Assembly: GCF_021284745.1 (NCBI RefSeq) | Contig: NZ_CP089925.1 | Span: 1,983,001 to 2,047,000 of the forward strand | Direction: 5' to 3' | Length of the DNA: 64,000 nucleotides | From: Lysobacter sp. KIS68-7 | GTDB taxonomy: Bacteria > Pseudomonadota > Gammaproteobacteria > Xanthomonadales > Xanthomonadaceae | Shown here: piece by piece, positions 49,740 through 58,056 of the stretch | Numbering within the stretch: position 1 is the first letter of the stretch | Layout of the letters: every line of letters starts with the position of its first letter | Notes under the pieces: model-generated | Seen by the model: the letters and a program-made list of their open reading frames with translations, nothing else | What the model was told of the DNA's origin: nothing | Database searches by the model: none | Program-made: the position numbers and the translations under genes

Positions 49740-50102
49740 TCAGTGGCGACGCTTGGCCTTCGCGCCCGTCGCTTCGGTCATTTCGACCTGCACGGAGAAC
49801 GTGCGCTTTTCATCGGGCTGCAAGGCGCCCACGCCGATCACCTGGCGCACGATTTCCTCGCCGCGGTCGTTGCGGATCGAGAGCACCATCGAATACTCGA
49901 AGATCGTTTCGCCGTCCGGTGGCGTGATGGTGCCTTCGATCTGCAGCGGATGGATCGCCGTCTTCGCGCGCGCGATCGCGGCGTCGTCGTAGCGCAGGTG
50001 GCCCCGGCATGCGGGGCACACGCTGGCGCTTTCCAGGATCGTCGCCTTGCAGTGGGGGCAGGTGCGCGTGGCACCTGCCGTTCCCGGGCGCGCTGCGCTC
50101 AT
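49740..50102 (-). CDS. Zinc-ribbon protein, unknown
   Basis: A 120-residue protein with two CxxC pairs (CPHC, CPAC) at about residues 15-33, a double-cysteine zinc ribbon, then a beta-rich C-terminal domain. ATG 50102 is preferred; the bactofilin stop at 50105 lies 2 bases upstream, so the two are cotranscribed. I do not recognise the C-terminal domain. Confidence 0.7.
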   Translation of the reverse strand: MSAARPGTAGATRTCPHCKATILESASVCPACRGHLRYDDAAIARAKTAIHPLQIEGTITPPDGETIFEYSMVLSIRNDRGEEIVRQVIGVGALQPDEKRTFSVQVEMTEATGAKAKRRH

Positions 50103-50104
50103 GC

Positions 50105-50611
50105 TCAGGCTTTCTTCTCTTCCCAACCGAACTCGACCTGGCCCCGCATGCGCGAGCCGGCCGCGACGGTGAACTGGGTCGCCTTGACGTCGCCGGAGAG
50201 CACGCCGGATTCGAGCAGGTCCACGCGCTGCGCCGACTCGATGTTGCCTTCGAGTTCGCCCGCGATGATGACCTTCTGCGCGCGCACGCCGCCGTTGAGC
50301 TTGGCGCCCTTTTCGATGGTCAGGTCGCCTTCGACGTTCACGTCGCCCTTGAACTGGCCGGCGATGCGCACATGGCCGGTGCCGTGGATCTTGCCTTCGA
50401 TAGTGAGGTCGGCGGCGATCAGCGATTCGCTGATCTGGCGCGCAGCGCGCGCGGGCGCCGGCGCAGCGGCAGGCTGGACGGGCGGCATCGCGGCGGCGGG
50501 CGCCGTGTTCGACGCCTGCGTTTCCGGCGCCATGCGCACGGGTTCGGCGGGCGGCGGGACCGGCGTGTTACCGGTGGTCTTGGCGGGGGCCTGGTCTTTC
50601 CAGAGAGCCAT
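50105..50611 (-). CDS. Bactofilin (polymer-forming cytoskeletal protein)
   Basis: A 168-residue bactofilin. After a Pro/Ala-rich N-terminal tail (about 10-60) comes the beta-helix core with repeats: TIEGKIHGTGHVRIAGQF, GDVNVEGDLTIEKGAKL, and EGNIESAQRVDLLESG. Bactofilins polymerise without nucleotide and act in cell shape or peptidoglycan remodelling. ATG 50611 (MALWKDQA) starts the protein. The adjoining zinc-ribbon gene shares the transcript. Confidence 0.9.
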   Translation of the reverse strand: MALWKDQAPAKTTGNTPVPPPAEPVRMAPETQASNTAPAAAMPPVQPAAAPAPARAARQISESLIAADLTIEGKIHGTGHVRIAGQFKGDVNVEGDLTIEKGAKLNGGVRAQKVIIAGELEGNIESAQRVDLLESGVLSGDVKATQFTVAAGSRMRGQVEFGWEEKKA

Positions 50612-50746
50612 GTGAAAGGTCCTGCGTACTGATGGGAACCGGGAGGCTAGCACCCGTCACGCCGCAATGACGCCGCACGAACGGCCAAGCGCTTCAGGCA
50701 GCGGACAGGAACATTTCCGCATCCGCGCATTCATCGGTGCGCGCGA

Positions 50747-52354
50747 TCACATTCGGAAGATGCCGAAGCGACCGGGCTCGATCGGTGCATTGAGCGAAGC
50801 AGCAAGGCCCAGGCCCAGCACGCGGCGCGTATCGGCCGGATCGATGATGCCGTCGTCCCACAAACGCGCGGTCGCGTAATACGGATTGCCCTGCGACTCG
50901 TACTGGTCGCGGATCGGCGCCTTGAAGGCTTCTTCCTCTTCGGGCGACCACGCCTTGCCCGCCGCTTCGATGCCGTCGCGCTTCACGGTGGAGAGCACGC
51001 TCGCGGCCTGCTCGCCGCCCATCACGCTGATGCGCGCGTTCGGCCACATCCACAGGAAGCGGCCACCGTAGGCGCGCCCGCACATCGCGTAGTTGCCGGC
51101 GCCGAAGCTGCCGCCGATGACGACGGTGAACTTCGGCACGTGCGAGCACGCCACCGCCGTCACCATCTTGGCGCCGTCCTTCGCGATGCCCGCGTTCTCG
51201 TACTTGCGGCCCACCATGAAGCCGGTGATGTTCTGCAGGAACACCAGCGGGATGTTGCGCTGGTTGCACAGCTCGATGAAGTGCGCGCCCTTGAGCGCGC
51301 TCTCGGAGAACAGGATGCCGTTGTTGGCGATGATGCCGACCGGGTAGCCGTGGATGTGCGCGAAGCCGCACACCAGCGTCTTGCCGTAACGCGCCTTGAA
51401 CTCCTGGAACTCGCTGCCGTCGACCACGCGCGCGATCACCTCGCGGATGTCGAAGGGGCGGCGCGTGTCCTTCGGCACGATGCCGTAGAGCTCCTGTGCG
51501 GCGAACAGCGGCTCGCGCACGGGATGGGTGACCACGGGCAGCGTCTTGCGACGGTTGAGGTGCGAGACGAGGCTGCGTGCGATCTCGAGCGCGTCGCGGT
51601 CGTCTTCGGCGAAATGGTCGGCCACGCCGGACACGCTGGTGTGCACGTCGGCGCCGCCGAGCGATTCCGCATCGACGACTTCGCCGGTGGCCGCCTTCAC
51701 CAGCGGCGGGCCGCCGAGGAAGATCGTGCCCTGCTCGCGCACGATGATCGATTCGTCGCACATCGCCGGCACGTAGGCACCGCCGGCGGTGCACGAGCCC
51801 ATGACGACGGCGATCTGCGGGATGTTCTCCGCGCTCAGCCGCGCCTGGTTGTAGAAGATGCGGCCGAAGTGTTCCTTGTCCGGGAACACCTCATCCTGCA
51901 GCGGCAGGAACGCGCCGCCGGAATCGACGAGGTAGACGCAGGGCAGGCGGTTCTCGCGCGCCACTTCCTGCGCGCGCAGGTGCTTCTTCACCGTCATCGG
52001 GAAGTAGGTGCCGCCCTTCACCGTGGCGTCGTTCGCCACGATCACTACTTCCTGCCCGTGCACGCGGCCGATGCCGGCGACGATGCCCGCCGCGGGTGCG
52101 GCGTCGTCGTACATGCCTTCGGCGGCGAGCGGCGCGATTTCCAGAAAGGGGGAGCCCGGGTCGAGCAGGGCGGTGATGCGATCGCGCACGAGCAGCTTGC
52201 CGCGCTCGGTGTGCTTGGCGCGCGCCTTCTGGCCGCCGCCTTCCGCTGCGCGCGCCAGGCGCGCGTCGAGCTCATCCACGAGCGCCTGGTGCCAGGCCAC
52301 GTTGTCCTGGAAGTCCTGCGAGCGGGGATCGAGTTGCGAGGTCAGCGTGGGCAT
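50747..52354 (-). CDS. liuB: Methylcrotonoyl-CoA carboxylase beta subunit
   Basis: A 535-residue carboxyltransferase subunit. Family segments include [54 protein letters not shown] and [16 protein letters not shown]. The KAATGE and FLPLQ segments place it with methylcrotonyl- rather than propionyl-CoA carboxylases. It is the partner of the alpha subunit at 44.5-46.5 kb, from which it is separated by feo and bactofilin genes. Confidence 0.94.
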   Translation of the reverse strand: MPTLTSQLDPRSQDFQDNVAWHQALVDELDARLARAAEGGGQKARAKHTERGKLLVRDRITALLDPGSPFLEIAPLAAEGMYDDAAPAAGIVAGIGRVHGQEVVIVANDATVKGGTYFPMTVKKHLRAQEVARENRLPCVYLVDSGGAFLPLQDEVFPDKEHFGRIFYNQARLSAENIPQIAVVMGSCTAGGAYVPAMCDESIIVREQGTIFLGGPPLVKAATGEVVDAESLGGADVHTSVSGVADHFAEDDRDALEIARSLVSHLNRRKTLPVVTHPVREPLFAAQELYGIVPKDTRRPFDIREVIARVVDGSEFQEFKARYGKTLVCGFAHIHGYPVGIIANNGILFSESALKGAHFIELCNQRNIPLVFLQNITGFMVGRKYENAGIAKDGAKMVTAVACSHVPKFTVVIGGSFGAGNYAMCGRAYGGRFLWMWPNARISVMGGEQAASVLSTVKRDGIEAAGKAWSPEEEEAFKAPIRDQYESQGNPYYATARLWDDGIIDPADTRRVLGLGLAASLNAPIEPGRFGIFRM

Positions 52355-52412
52355 GGTCGGTCAGGCGTGAGGCGAATGCCGGCAAGGATAGCGGGCGCAC
52401 GGGCCCATTAAG

Positions 52413-52434
52413 AAAAAAACCCGCCGGGGCGGGT
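52413..52434 (-). terminator. Second terminator after the first Ala-rich lipoprotein gene
   Basis: Minus-strand stem ACCCGC/GCGGGT with a four-base loop followed by seven T. It lies downstream of the stronger hairpin at 52445-52474. Confidence 0.7.
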
Positions 52435-52444
52435 GGGTCGATCC

Positions 52445-52474
52445 AAAAAAGAAGACCCGCCGAAGCGGGTCTTC
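52445..52474 (-). terminator. Terminator of the lipoprotein gene 52497-52838
   Basis: Minus-strand GAAGACCCGC pairs with GCGGGTCTTC across TTCG, followed by TTTTTT. It begins 22 bases after the lipoprotein stop. Confidence 0.92.
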
Positions 52475-52496
52475 AGATGCAGCTTGAAGCGAAGAA

Positions 52497-52838
52497 TTAC
52501 TTCTTGGCTTCGTCGGCCTTGGCCGGAGCAGCGGCTTCGGCAGCAGCGTCGACGGCCGGGGCAGCGGCGGCGGTGGCGGCAGCGGCGACGGTGTCGGTGG
52601 CTTCCGTCACGGCAGCGGCGGTTTCGCCGGCAGCTTCGCCGGTGGCGGCGGCAGCGGCTTCGGCGCCTTCAGCGGCGGCGGTACCGGCAGCGTCGGCAGC
52701 CTGGCCAGCCTGGTCGGCGGCGGCGGCGGTGGCGTCGGCAGCCTGGGCGGCTTCCGTCTGGGCCGTGGCGGTTTCGTTCTTGCAGGCCGCGAGAGCGAGG
52801 ACGCCGGCGGCGAGGAGGACGTAGAGCTTGGTGTTCAT
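52497..52838 (-). CDS. Ala-rich lipoprotein 1
   Basis: A 113-residue protein with lipoprotein signal MNTKLYVLLAAGVLALAAC (lipobox LAAC, Cys 19) and a mature part composed almost wholly of Ala with Glu, Thr, Asp and Lys; helical coiled-coil character is likely. It resembles Lpp-like or Ala-rich envelope proteins but no family is clear. A weakly similar gene follows upstream. It has its own terminator. Confidence 0.75.
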   Translation of the reverse strand: MNTKLYVLLAAGVLALAACKNETATAQTEAAQAADATAAAADQAGQAADAAGTAAAEGAEAAAAATGEAAGETAAAVTEATDTVAAAATAAAAPAVDAAAEAAAPAKADEAKK

Positions 52839-52980
52839 GAATCTCTCCGAGGAGTTGTCTGAAGGATGCTAGCGGGTCAGGCAACGCCAGTGCGCGCGGC
52901 AGTCCGGCTGCAGGTGCGGCCGGCTTCATTCGTTCACTGACTACTACAGCTGTTCCGGGAAACGGGTTATCCGCTTCCAA

Positions 52981-53006
52981 GAAAAAGCCGCCGGCGAACC
53001 GGCGGC
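52981..53006 (-). terminator. Terminator of the lipoprotein gene 53055-53447
   Basis: Minus-strand GCCGCCGG pairs with CCGGCGGC across TTCG and is followed by TTTTT, 49 bases after the stop codon. The remainder of 52839-53054 shows no gene. Confidence 0.92.
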
Positions 53007-53054
53007 CTGTTCATTGTAACCACAATTCAGCGCCGTGAAGGCGCCGAATCGAAA

Positions 53055-53447
53055 TTACTTCTTGCCGTCGGCCGGCTTGGCGTCCTTGGTCGCGTCGGCA
53101 GCGGAGGTCGCAGCCTGTTCGGCCGAGTCCTTCGCCTGTTCGGCGGCGTCGGCCGCATTCTCGGCGGCGTCGGCAGCATTGCCGGCAGCGGCACCGGTCG
53201 GGGCAGCAGCGGTGGCGTCAGCCGAGGTGGCAGCGGCGTCGGCAGCGGCGGCGGCCGAATCGGCAGCCTGCTGGGCGGCGTCGGCAGCCGGGGCATTGCC
53301 CGTGGCGGCGGCATTGTCGGCAGCCTGCTGCGCGTCGCCGGCAGCGGCGTTCGCGTCGGCAGCCGCGTCGGCGGCCTGCTGCTTGTTGGTGCACGCAACC
53401 AGGGCGAGACCCAGCGCCAGGGCGAGCAGAGCCTTGTTGATGGACAT
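53055..53447 (-). CDS. Ala-rich lipoprotein 2
   Basis: A 130-residue protein with the lipoprotein signal MSINKALLALALGLALVAC (Cys 19) followed by TNKQQAADAAAD and about 90 residues of Ala/Asp/Ala repeats. ATG 53447 is chosen because AGGA is 9 bases upstream; an ATG three codons earlier has its Shine-Dalgarno too close. Similar in organisation to the gene at 52497. Function unknown. Confidence 0.75.
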   Translation of the reverse strand: MSINKALLALALGLALVACTNKQQAADAAADANAAAGDAQQAADNAAATGNAPAADAAQQAADSAAAAADAAATSADATAAAPTGAAAGNAADAAENAADAAEQAKDSAEQAATSAADATKDAKPADGKK

Positions 53448-53500
53448 AGTGATCATTCCTCGTCGTTGGATTTGGCAACGCGCAGTTGCGCGCCAATACC

Positions 53501-53529
53501 AATCTCAACCGCCGGTTGTCGCGTGTCAA
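53501..53529 (-). promoter_or_regulatory. Promoter of lipoprotein 2
   Basis: Minus-strand TTGACA (53524-53529), a perfect -35, and GAGATT (53501-53506) lie 17 bases apart, about 55 bases upstream of the ATG. A hairpin GGGTGGCC/GGCCACCC at 53532-53556 sits just upstream, between this promoter and the thiolase stop. Confidence 0.55.
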
Positions 53530-53613
53530 GGGGGGTGGCCGGAATATTTGGCCACCCACGTTTACGCTTCACGCAACCTCGACAATACGCTTACGAGTTG
53601 TTGACGAAACCCG

Positions 53614-54789
53614 TCACGCGATCTCGACAGCGATGGCCGTGGCCTCGCCACCGCCGATGCACAGGGCGGCCACGCCGCGCTTGCCGCCACGTGCCTTCAG
53701 CGCATGCAACAGGGTCACGATCAGGCGCGCACCGCTGGCGCCGATCGGATGGCCGAGCGCGCACGCACCGCCGTTGACGTTGAGCTTGTCGTGCGGAATC
53801 CCGAGTTCGCGCATCGGCGCCATCGCGACGCAGGCGAAGGCTTCGTTGATTTCGAACAGGTCGACGTCCTTCGCATCCCAACCGGCCTTCTTCAGCACGT
53901 TGGCGATCGCGGTGACGGGCGCGGTGGTGAACCACTCCGGCGCCTGCGAATGCGTGGCGTGCGCGACGATCTTCGCCAGCGGCGCCAGGCCGCGCTTCTT
54001 CGCTTCGTCGGCGGACATCAGCACCGTCGCGGCCGCGCCGTCGTTGATGCTCGAGGAGGAGGCGGCGGTGATCGTGCCGTCCTTCTTGAACGCCGGCTTG
54101 AGCGTCGGGATCTTGGCGATGTCGCAGCGGCCCGGCTGTTCGTCGGTGTCGAACACCACGTCGCCCTTGCGACCGGCGACGGTCACCGGAACGATCTCCG
54201 ACTTGAACGCGCCCGACTGCAGCGCGGCCTGCGCGCGACGCACGCTTTCCGCCGCGTAGGCGTCCTGTTCTTCGCGGGTGAAGTCGTACTTGGCGACGCA
54301 CGCTTCGCCGAACACGCCCATCGCCTGCTTGTCCCAGGGGCTGGTGAGACCGTCCCACGCCATGTGGTCGAGCATCTCGACGCTGCCGTACTTGGTGCCC
54401 GTGCGCGAACCGTTGAGCAGGTGCGGCGCGTTGGTCATCGACTCCATGCCGCCGGCGACGACGACGGTGGCCGAGCCGGCCTTGATGAGGTCGTGGCCGA
54501 GCATCACGGCCTTCATGCCGGAGCCGCAGACCTTGTTGATCGTGGTGGCGCCCGCGGCGGTCGGGATCTTCGCGGCGATGGCGGCCTGGCGGGCCGGCGC
54601 CTGGCCGAGGCCGGCGGGGAGGACGCAGCCCATGATCACTTCATCGACCTGGTCGGGTGCGAGGCCTGCGTGGTCGAGGGCGCCCGCGATGGCGGTGGCG
54701 CCGAGCGTCGGGGTGGGGACGCCGGTGAACTGGCCCAGCAGGGAGCCGATGGCGGTGCGCTTGGCACCGACGATGACGATGTCGGACAT
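53614..54789 (-). CDS. Acetyl-CoA acetyltransferase (thiolase)
   Basis: A 391-residue thiolase. The nucleophile Cys is in INKVCGSGMKAVM near residue 88, the second base region is NVNGGACALGHPIGASG with His near 348, and CIGGGEATA holds the second Cys near 378. It condenses or cleaves acetoacetyl-CoA. In this position it may finish leucine degradation, with HMG-CoA lyase's acetoacetate needing activation, or feed phaB for PHB. Confidence 0.92.
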   Translation of the reverse strand: MSDIVIVGAKRTAIGSLLGQFTGVPTPTLGATAIAGALDHAGLAPDQVDEVIMGCVLPAGLGQAPARQAAIAAKIPTAAGATTINKVCGSGMKAVMLGHDLIKAGSATVVVAGGMESMTNAPHLLNGSRTGTKYGSVEMLDHMAWDGLTSPWDKQAMGVFGEACVAKYDFTREEQDAYAAESVRRAQAALQSGAFKSEIVPVTVAGRKGDVVFDTDEQPGRCDIAKIPTLKPAFKKDGTITAASSSSINDGAAATVLMSADEAKKRGLAPLAKIVAHATHSQAPEWFTTAPVTAIANVLKKAGWDAKDVDLFEINEAFACVAMAPMRELGIPHDKLNVNGGACALGHPIGASGARLIVTLLHALKARGGKRGVAALCIGGGEATAIAVEIA

Positions 54790-54894
54790 GGGGTTACGTG
54801 CCTCAAGGGGTCAGGCCGGCTAAGTGGTGCCGGGTCGATCCCGATTCTAGGGCCCGATGTTGCAGTGCCGCAAATGTGTGGCAGCCGTGCCACA

Positions 54895-54945
54895 AGACGG
54901 GCGTTCCGCCGCGAGCCTCCACCAGACGGGCGTTCCGCCGCGAGC
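54895..54945. repeat. 22-base direct repeat, two copies
   Basis: AGACGGGCGTTCCGCCGCGAGC occurs at 54895-54916 and again at 54924-54945, a period of 29 bases. It flanks the left side of the long palindrome and lies in the 694-base gene-free stretch 54790-55483. Confidence 0.85.
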
Positions 54946-54946
54946 T

Positions 54947-55458
54947 GCCGTGTGCTCCTCGCCGCTCACATACAGCAAGCTCCCGTCGAGGAGCACACGG
55001 CATCTCACGTCGGCCCGCTCGCTATTTGATCGTTGCGCGGAGCGTCTGGGAGCCGCGTGCCACCGCGATGCGAACGCGTGCGCCAACTTCCGGCTGCGGA
55101 GGGTCGGCACTTTGCCCCCTCGCTCGCTGCATCGGCATGTGCGTCCCGCTTCGGAGGGCAAGGTGCCTAGATATCAATTCAGGGGAACGCCCCTTCGGTC
55201 CGAAGGGGCGCGTGCCCACAAATGTCGCTAGGCACGTTGCCTGCCGAAGGTGACGCACGCGACGGCGCAGCGCCGAGGTGGGCAGCGGGCCGTCCATCAG
55301 AATTTACGGTGTAGGCGCGCAAGCGATGGCTTGCGACGCGCCCACAACCCCAGACGCTCCGCGAGGCCATCAAATCGCGAGCGGAGCGACGTGAGGTGTC
55401 GTGTGTGTCTTGGCCGCGACTTGTCGTATGGAGTGGACAAGACACACACGACACCTCA
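54947..55458. repeat. Long nested palindrome (about 0.5 kb) with terminal hairpins
   Basis: A near-symmetrical element centred at 55199. A perfect core palindrome lies at 55189-55209; an inner pair is 55157-55170 with 55228-55241 (13 of 14); outer arms at about 55001-55050 and 55349-55398 match well; each end has its own hairpin (54947-54961/54987-55001 and 55392-55412/55438-55458). Frames crossing it are not convincing genes. It occupies most of the non-coding gap 54790-55483 between the thiolase and isovaleryl-CoA dehydrogenase genes. It could be two inverted copies of a repeat family, a miniature element, or a structured RNA. Confidence 0.8.
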
Positions 55459-55483
55459 TGGCGATCCGCCGATCTCGTGGAGC

Positions 55484-56641
55484 TCAGCTCCGCCCGTCGT
55501 ACAACTCCCGCCCGATCAGCATGCGGCGAATCTCGTTGGTGCCGGCGCCAATCGCGTAAAGCTTCGCGTCGCGCAGGATCCGCCCCGTCGGATACTCGTT
55601 GATGTACCCGTTGCCGCCGAGCGCCTGGATCGCCTCCAGCGCGACTTGCACCGCAGCTTCGGAAGCGTGGAGCAAACACGACGCCGCATCGATGCGCGAC
55701 TTGTGCCCCGCATCGAAATCCCGCGCCACCTGGTAGGCGAACGCACGCGACGACTGCAACGCCGTGTACATGTCGGCCACCTTCGCCTGCATGATCCCGA
55801 ACGTCCCGATCGGCTGGTCGAACTGCTTGCGATCGCGCACGTAGGGCAGCGCGATGTCCATCGCCGCCTGCATCAGCCCGACCGGACCACCGGTGAGCAC
55901 CAGGCGCTCCGTGTTCAGGCCCGACATCAGCACCTTGACGCCCTTGTTCACCTCGCCAAGCACGTTCTCCTGCGGGATCTCGCAGTTCTCGAACACCAGC
56001 TCGCAGGTGTTGGAGCCGCGCATGCCGAACTTGTCGAGCTTCTGCGCAGTGCTGAACCCCTTCATGCCCTTTTCGACGAGGAAGGCCGTCATGCACGCGC
56101 TGCCGGCGTCCTTGCCCGCGGTGCGCATGTAGACGATCAGCACGTCGGCCTCGGGGCCGTTGGTGATCCACATCTTGTTGCCGTTCGCGACCCACTTGTC
56201 GCCGCGCAGTTCCGCCTTGCAGCTCATCGAGCCGACCACGTCGGAGCCCGCGCCGGGTTCGCTCATCGCGAGCGCGCCCTTCCATTCGCCCGAGCAGAGC
56301 TTCGGGAGGTACTTGTTGCGCTGCGCTTCGTTGCCGTTGGCGTAGAGGTTGCTCACGCACAGGTTGGAATGCGCGCCATAGGACAGGCCGACCGAACCGG
56401 AGGCGCGCGAGATCTCTTCCATCGCCACGAGGTGCGCGAGGTAGCCCATGTCGCTGCCGCCGTATTCGCCGGGCACCGTCATGCCGAGCAGGCCGAGCTC
56501 GCCGAGCTTGGGCCACAGGTCTTGCGGGAAGACGTTGTCTTCGTCGATCTTCGCCGCGCGCGGCGCGATTTCCGCGTCTGCGAAACGGCGGACCGCCTCG
56601 CGCAGTGCATCGATGTCTTCACCCAGCGGAAAAGCGCGCAT
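55484..56641 (-). CDS. liuA: Isovaleryl-CoA dehydrogenase
   Basis: A 385-residue acyl-CoA dehydrogenase: [35 protein letters not shown], and the catalytic Glu region in [13 protein letters not shown]-type [16 protein letters not shown], with [14 protein letters not shown] and [16 protein letters not shown] at the C-terminus. The pattern and leucine-cluster setting indicate isovaleryl-CoA dehydrogenase. ATG 56641 has GGAG five bases upstream; a GTG one codon earlier is too close. Confidence 0.92.
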   Translation of the reverse strand: MRAFPLGEDIDALREAVRRFADAEIAPRAAKIDEDNVFPQDLWPKLGELGLLGMTVPGEYGGSDMGYLAHLVAMEEISRASGSVGLSYGAHSNLCVSNLYANGNEAQRNKYLPKLCSGEWKGALAMSEPGAGSDVVGSMSCKAELRGDKWVANGNKMWITNGPEADVLIVYMRTAGKDAGSACMTAFLVEKGMKGFSTAQKLDKFGMRGSNTCELVFENCEIPQENVLGEVNKGVKVLMSGLNTERLVLTGGPVGLMQAAMDIALPYVRDRKQFDQPIGTFGIMQAKVADMYTALQSSRAFAYQVARDFDAGHKSRIDAASCLLHASEAAVQVALEAIQALGGNGYINEYPTGRILRDAKLYAIGAGTNEIRRMLIGRELYDGRS

Positions 56642-56713
56642 CACGACTCCAATTCATTTCAAAGGTTGCAGATAGCAGGACGGGGCCGAAGCCCCGTCCA
56701 TTTTCGCCCAGTT

Positions 56714-57814
56714 TCAGTGACCGCGGATGCGGCCCTGGAAGCGCGGCTGCGCGCGACCCAGCGGCAGCTTGAGCTTGCCGATCGCGGTGATGCGCTCTTC
56801 GGCGAGGCGGTCGGCCGCGCGGTAGGTCGGGATCGCGTCGCGCTCGCTGATTTCATAGATGCGCGCGAGGTTGTGGTAGATCGTGCGCATCATGCGCATC
56901 GCGCGTTCGCGGTTGTAGCCGTCGATTTCGAGCGAGACGTTCATGACGCCGCCGGCGTTCACGGCGTAGTCCGGCGCGTACAGGATGCCGCGCTTTTCCA
57001 CTTCGTCGCCGATCTGCGTGGTGGCGAGCTGGTTGTTCGCCGCACCGCAGATGACCTTGGCCTTCAGGCGGGGCAGGGTCTGCTCGTTGACCGTGGCGCC
57101 CAGGGCGCACGGCGAGTAGACGTCGACCGGCACGTCGTAGATCTCGTCCAGGCCGACGGCTTCGGCGCCGTATTCGGTCACGGCCTTGTCGACCAGCGCC
57201 TTGTTGATGTCGGTGACGAAGATCTTGGCGCCGCGCTCGCGCAGCAGCTTCACGAACTCCATGCCCACGTGGCCCAGGCCCTGGACGGCGTAGGAGTACT
57301 TGCCGACTTCTTCGTCGCCGTACTTCTTGTTGAGCGTGGCCATCAGGCCCTGCAGCGTGCCGTAGGCGGTGAACGGCGAGGGGTCGCCCGAGCCGCCATG
57401 CACCTGGTGCACGCCGGTCACGTACTCGGTCTCGCGGTACACGTATTCCATGTCGTTGACGTCGATGCCGACGTCTTCGGCGGTGATGTAGCGGCCGCCG
57501 AGCGATTCCACGAACTGGCCGAAGGCGCGGAACAGCGCTTCGGACTTGTCCTTCGCCGGGTCGCCGATGATCACGGCCTTGCCGCCGCCGATGTTCAGGC
57601 CCGCGACCGCGTTCTTGTAGGTCATGCCGCGCGACAGGCGCAGCACGTCGTTGAGCGCGTCGGCCTCGGTCTTGTACGGCCACATGCGCGTGCCGCCCAG
57701 CGCGGGGCCGAGCACGGTGTTGTGGATGGCGATGATGGCCTTCAGGCCCGCATCCTTGTTGTGGCAGAACACGACCTGCTCGTGGCCGTAGGTATCGAGG
57801 GTTTCGAAAATCAT
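56714..57814 (-). CDS. ldh: Leucine dehydrogenase
   Basis: A 366-residue Glu/Leu/Phe/Val dehydrogenase: GPALGGTRMWPY, GLNIGGGKAVIIGDP with the catalytic Lys at about residue 77, ITAEDVGI, and QGLGHVG of the NAD-binding fold. It deaminates leucine (and valine or isoleucine) to the keto acids. Together with the downstream dehydrogenase it starts leucine breakdown. Seventy-two bases separate it from the dehydrogenase. Confidence 0.93.
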   Translation of the reverse strand: MIFETLDTYGHEQVVFCHNKDAGLKAIIAIHNTVLGPALGGTRMWPYKTEADALNDVLRLSRGMTYKNAVAGLNIGGGKAVIIGDPAKDKSEALFRAFGQFVESLGGRYITAEDVGIDVNDMEYVYRETEYVTGVHQVHGGSGDPSPFTAYGTLQGLMATLNKKYGDEEVGKYSYAVQGLGHVGMEFVKLLRERGAKIFVTDINKALVDKAVTEYGAEAVGLDEIYDVPVDVYSPCALGATVNEQTLPRLKAKVICGAANNQLATTQIGDEVEKRGILYAPDYAVNAGGVMNVSLEIDGYNRERAMRMMRTIYHNLARIYEISERDAIPTYRAADRLAEERITAIGKLKLPLGRAQPRFQGRIRGH

Positions 57815-58056
57815 CGGGGGCTCCGGTCGGCGGCCGGTTGCGCATGGCTGCGCATGGCAAGCGGGGCCAACAAATCGAGGTAAGTCGTTGAGTATCCTGG
57901 GGACTGCGGGCGTGTGACGAGACGTTCAGGCCAACGCAGGCGGCGCAGTCTACTCCGATCCCCGGAAAGAGTCGTGTGTACGCGGGCGTAGGGCGGGGCC
58001 GTGCCGCGCGCGCCTACAATCGACGCCCTCGATCGCCCCCACGACCTGTCCGACCG

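Noticed and set aside
54857-55231. Short frames inside the palindromic region (both strands)
   Set aside because: They follow the inverted repeat, are Arg/Ser-rich and carry no domain; the repeat structure explains the openness.
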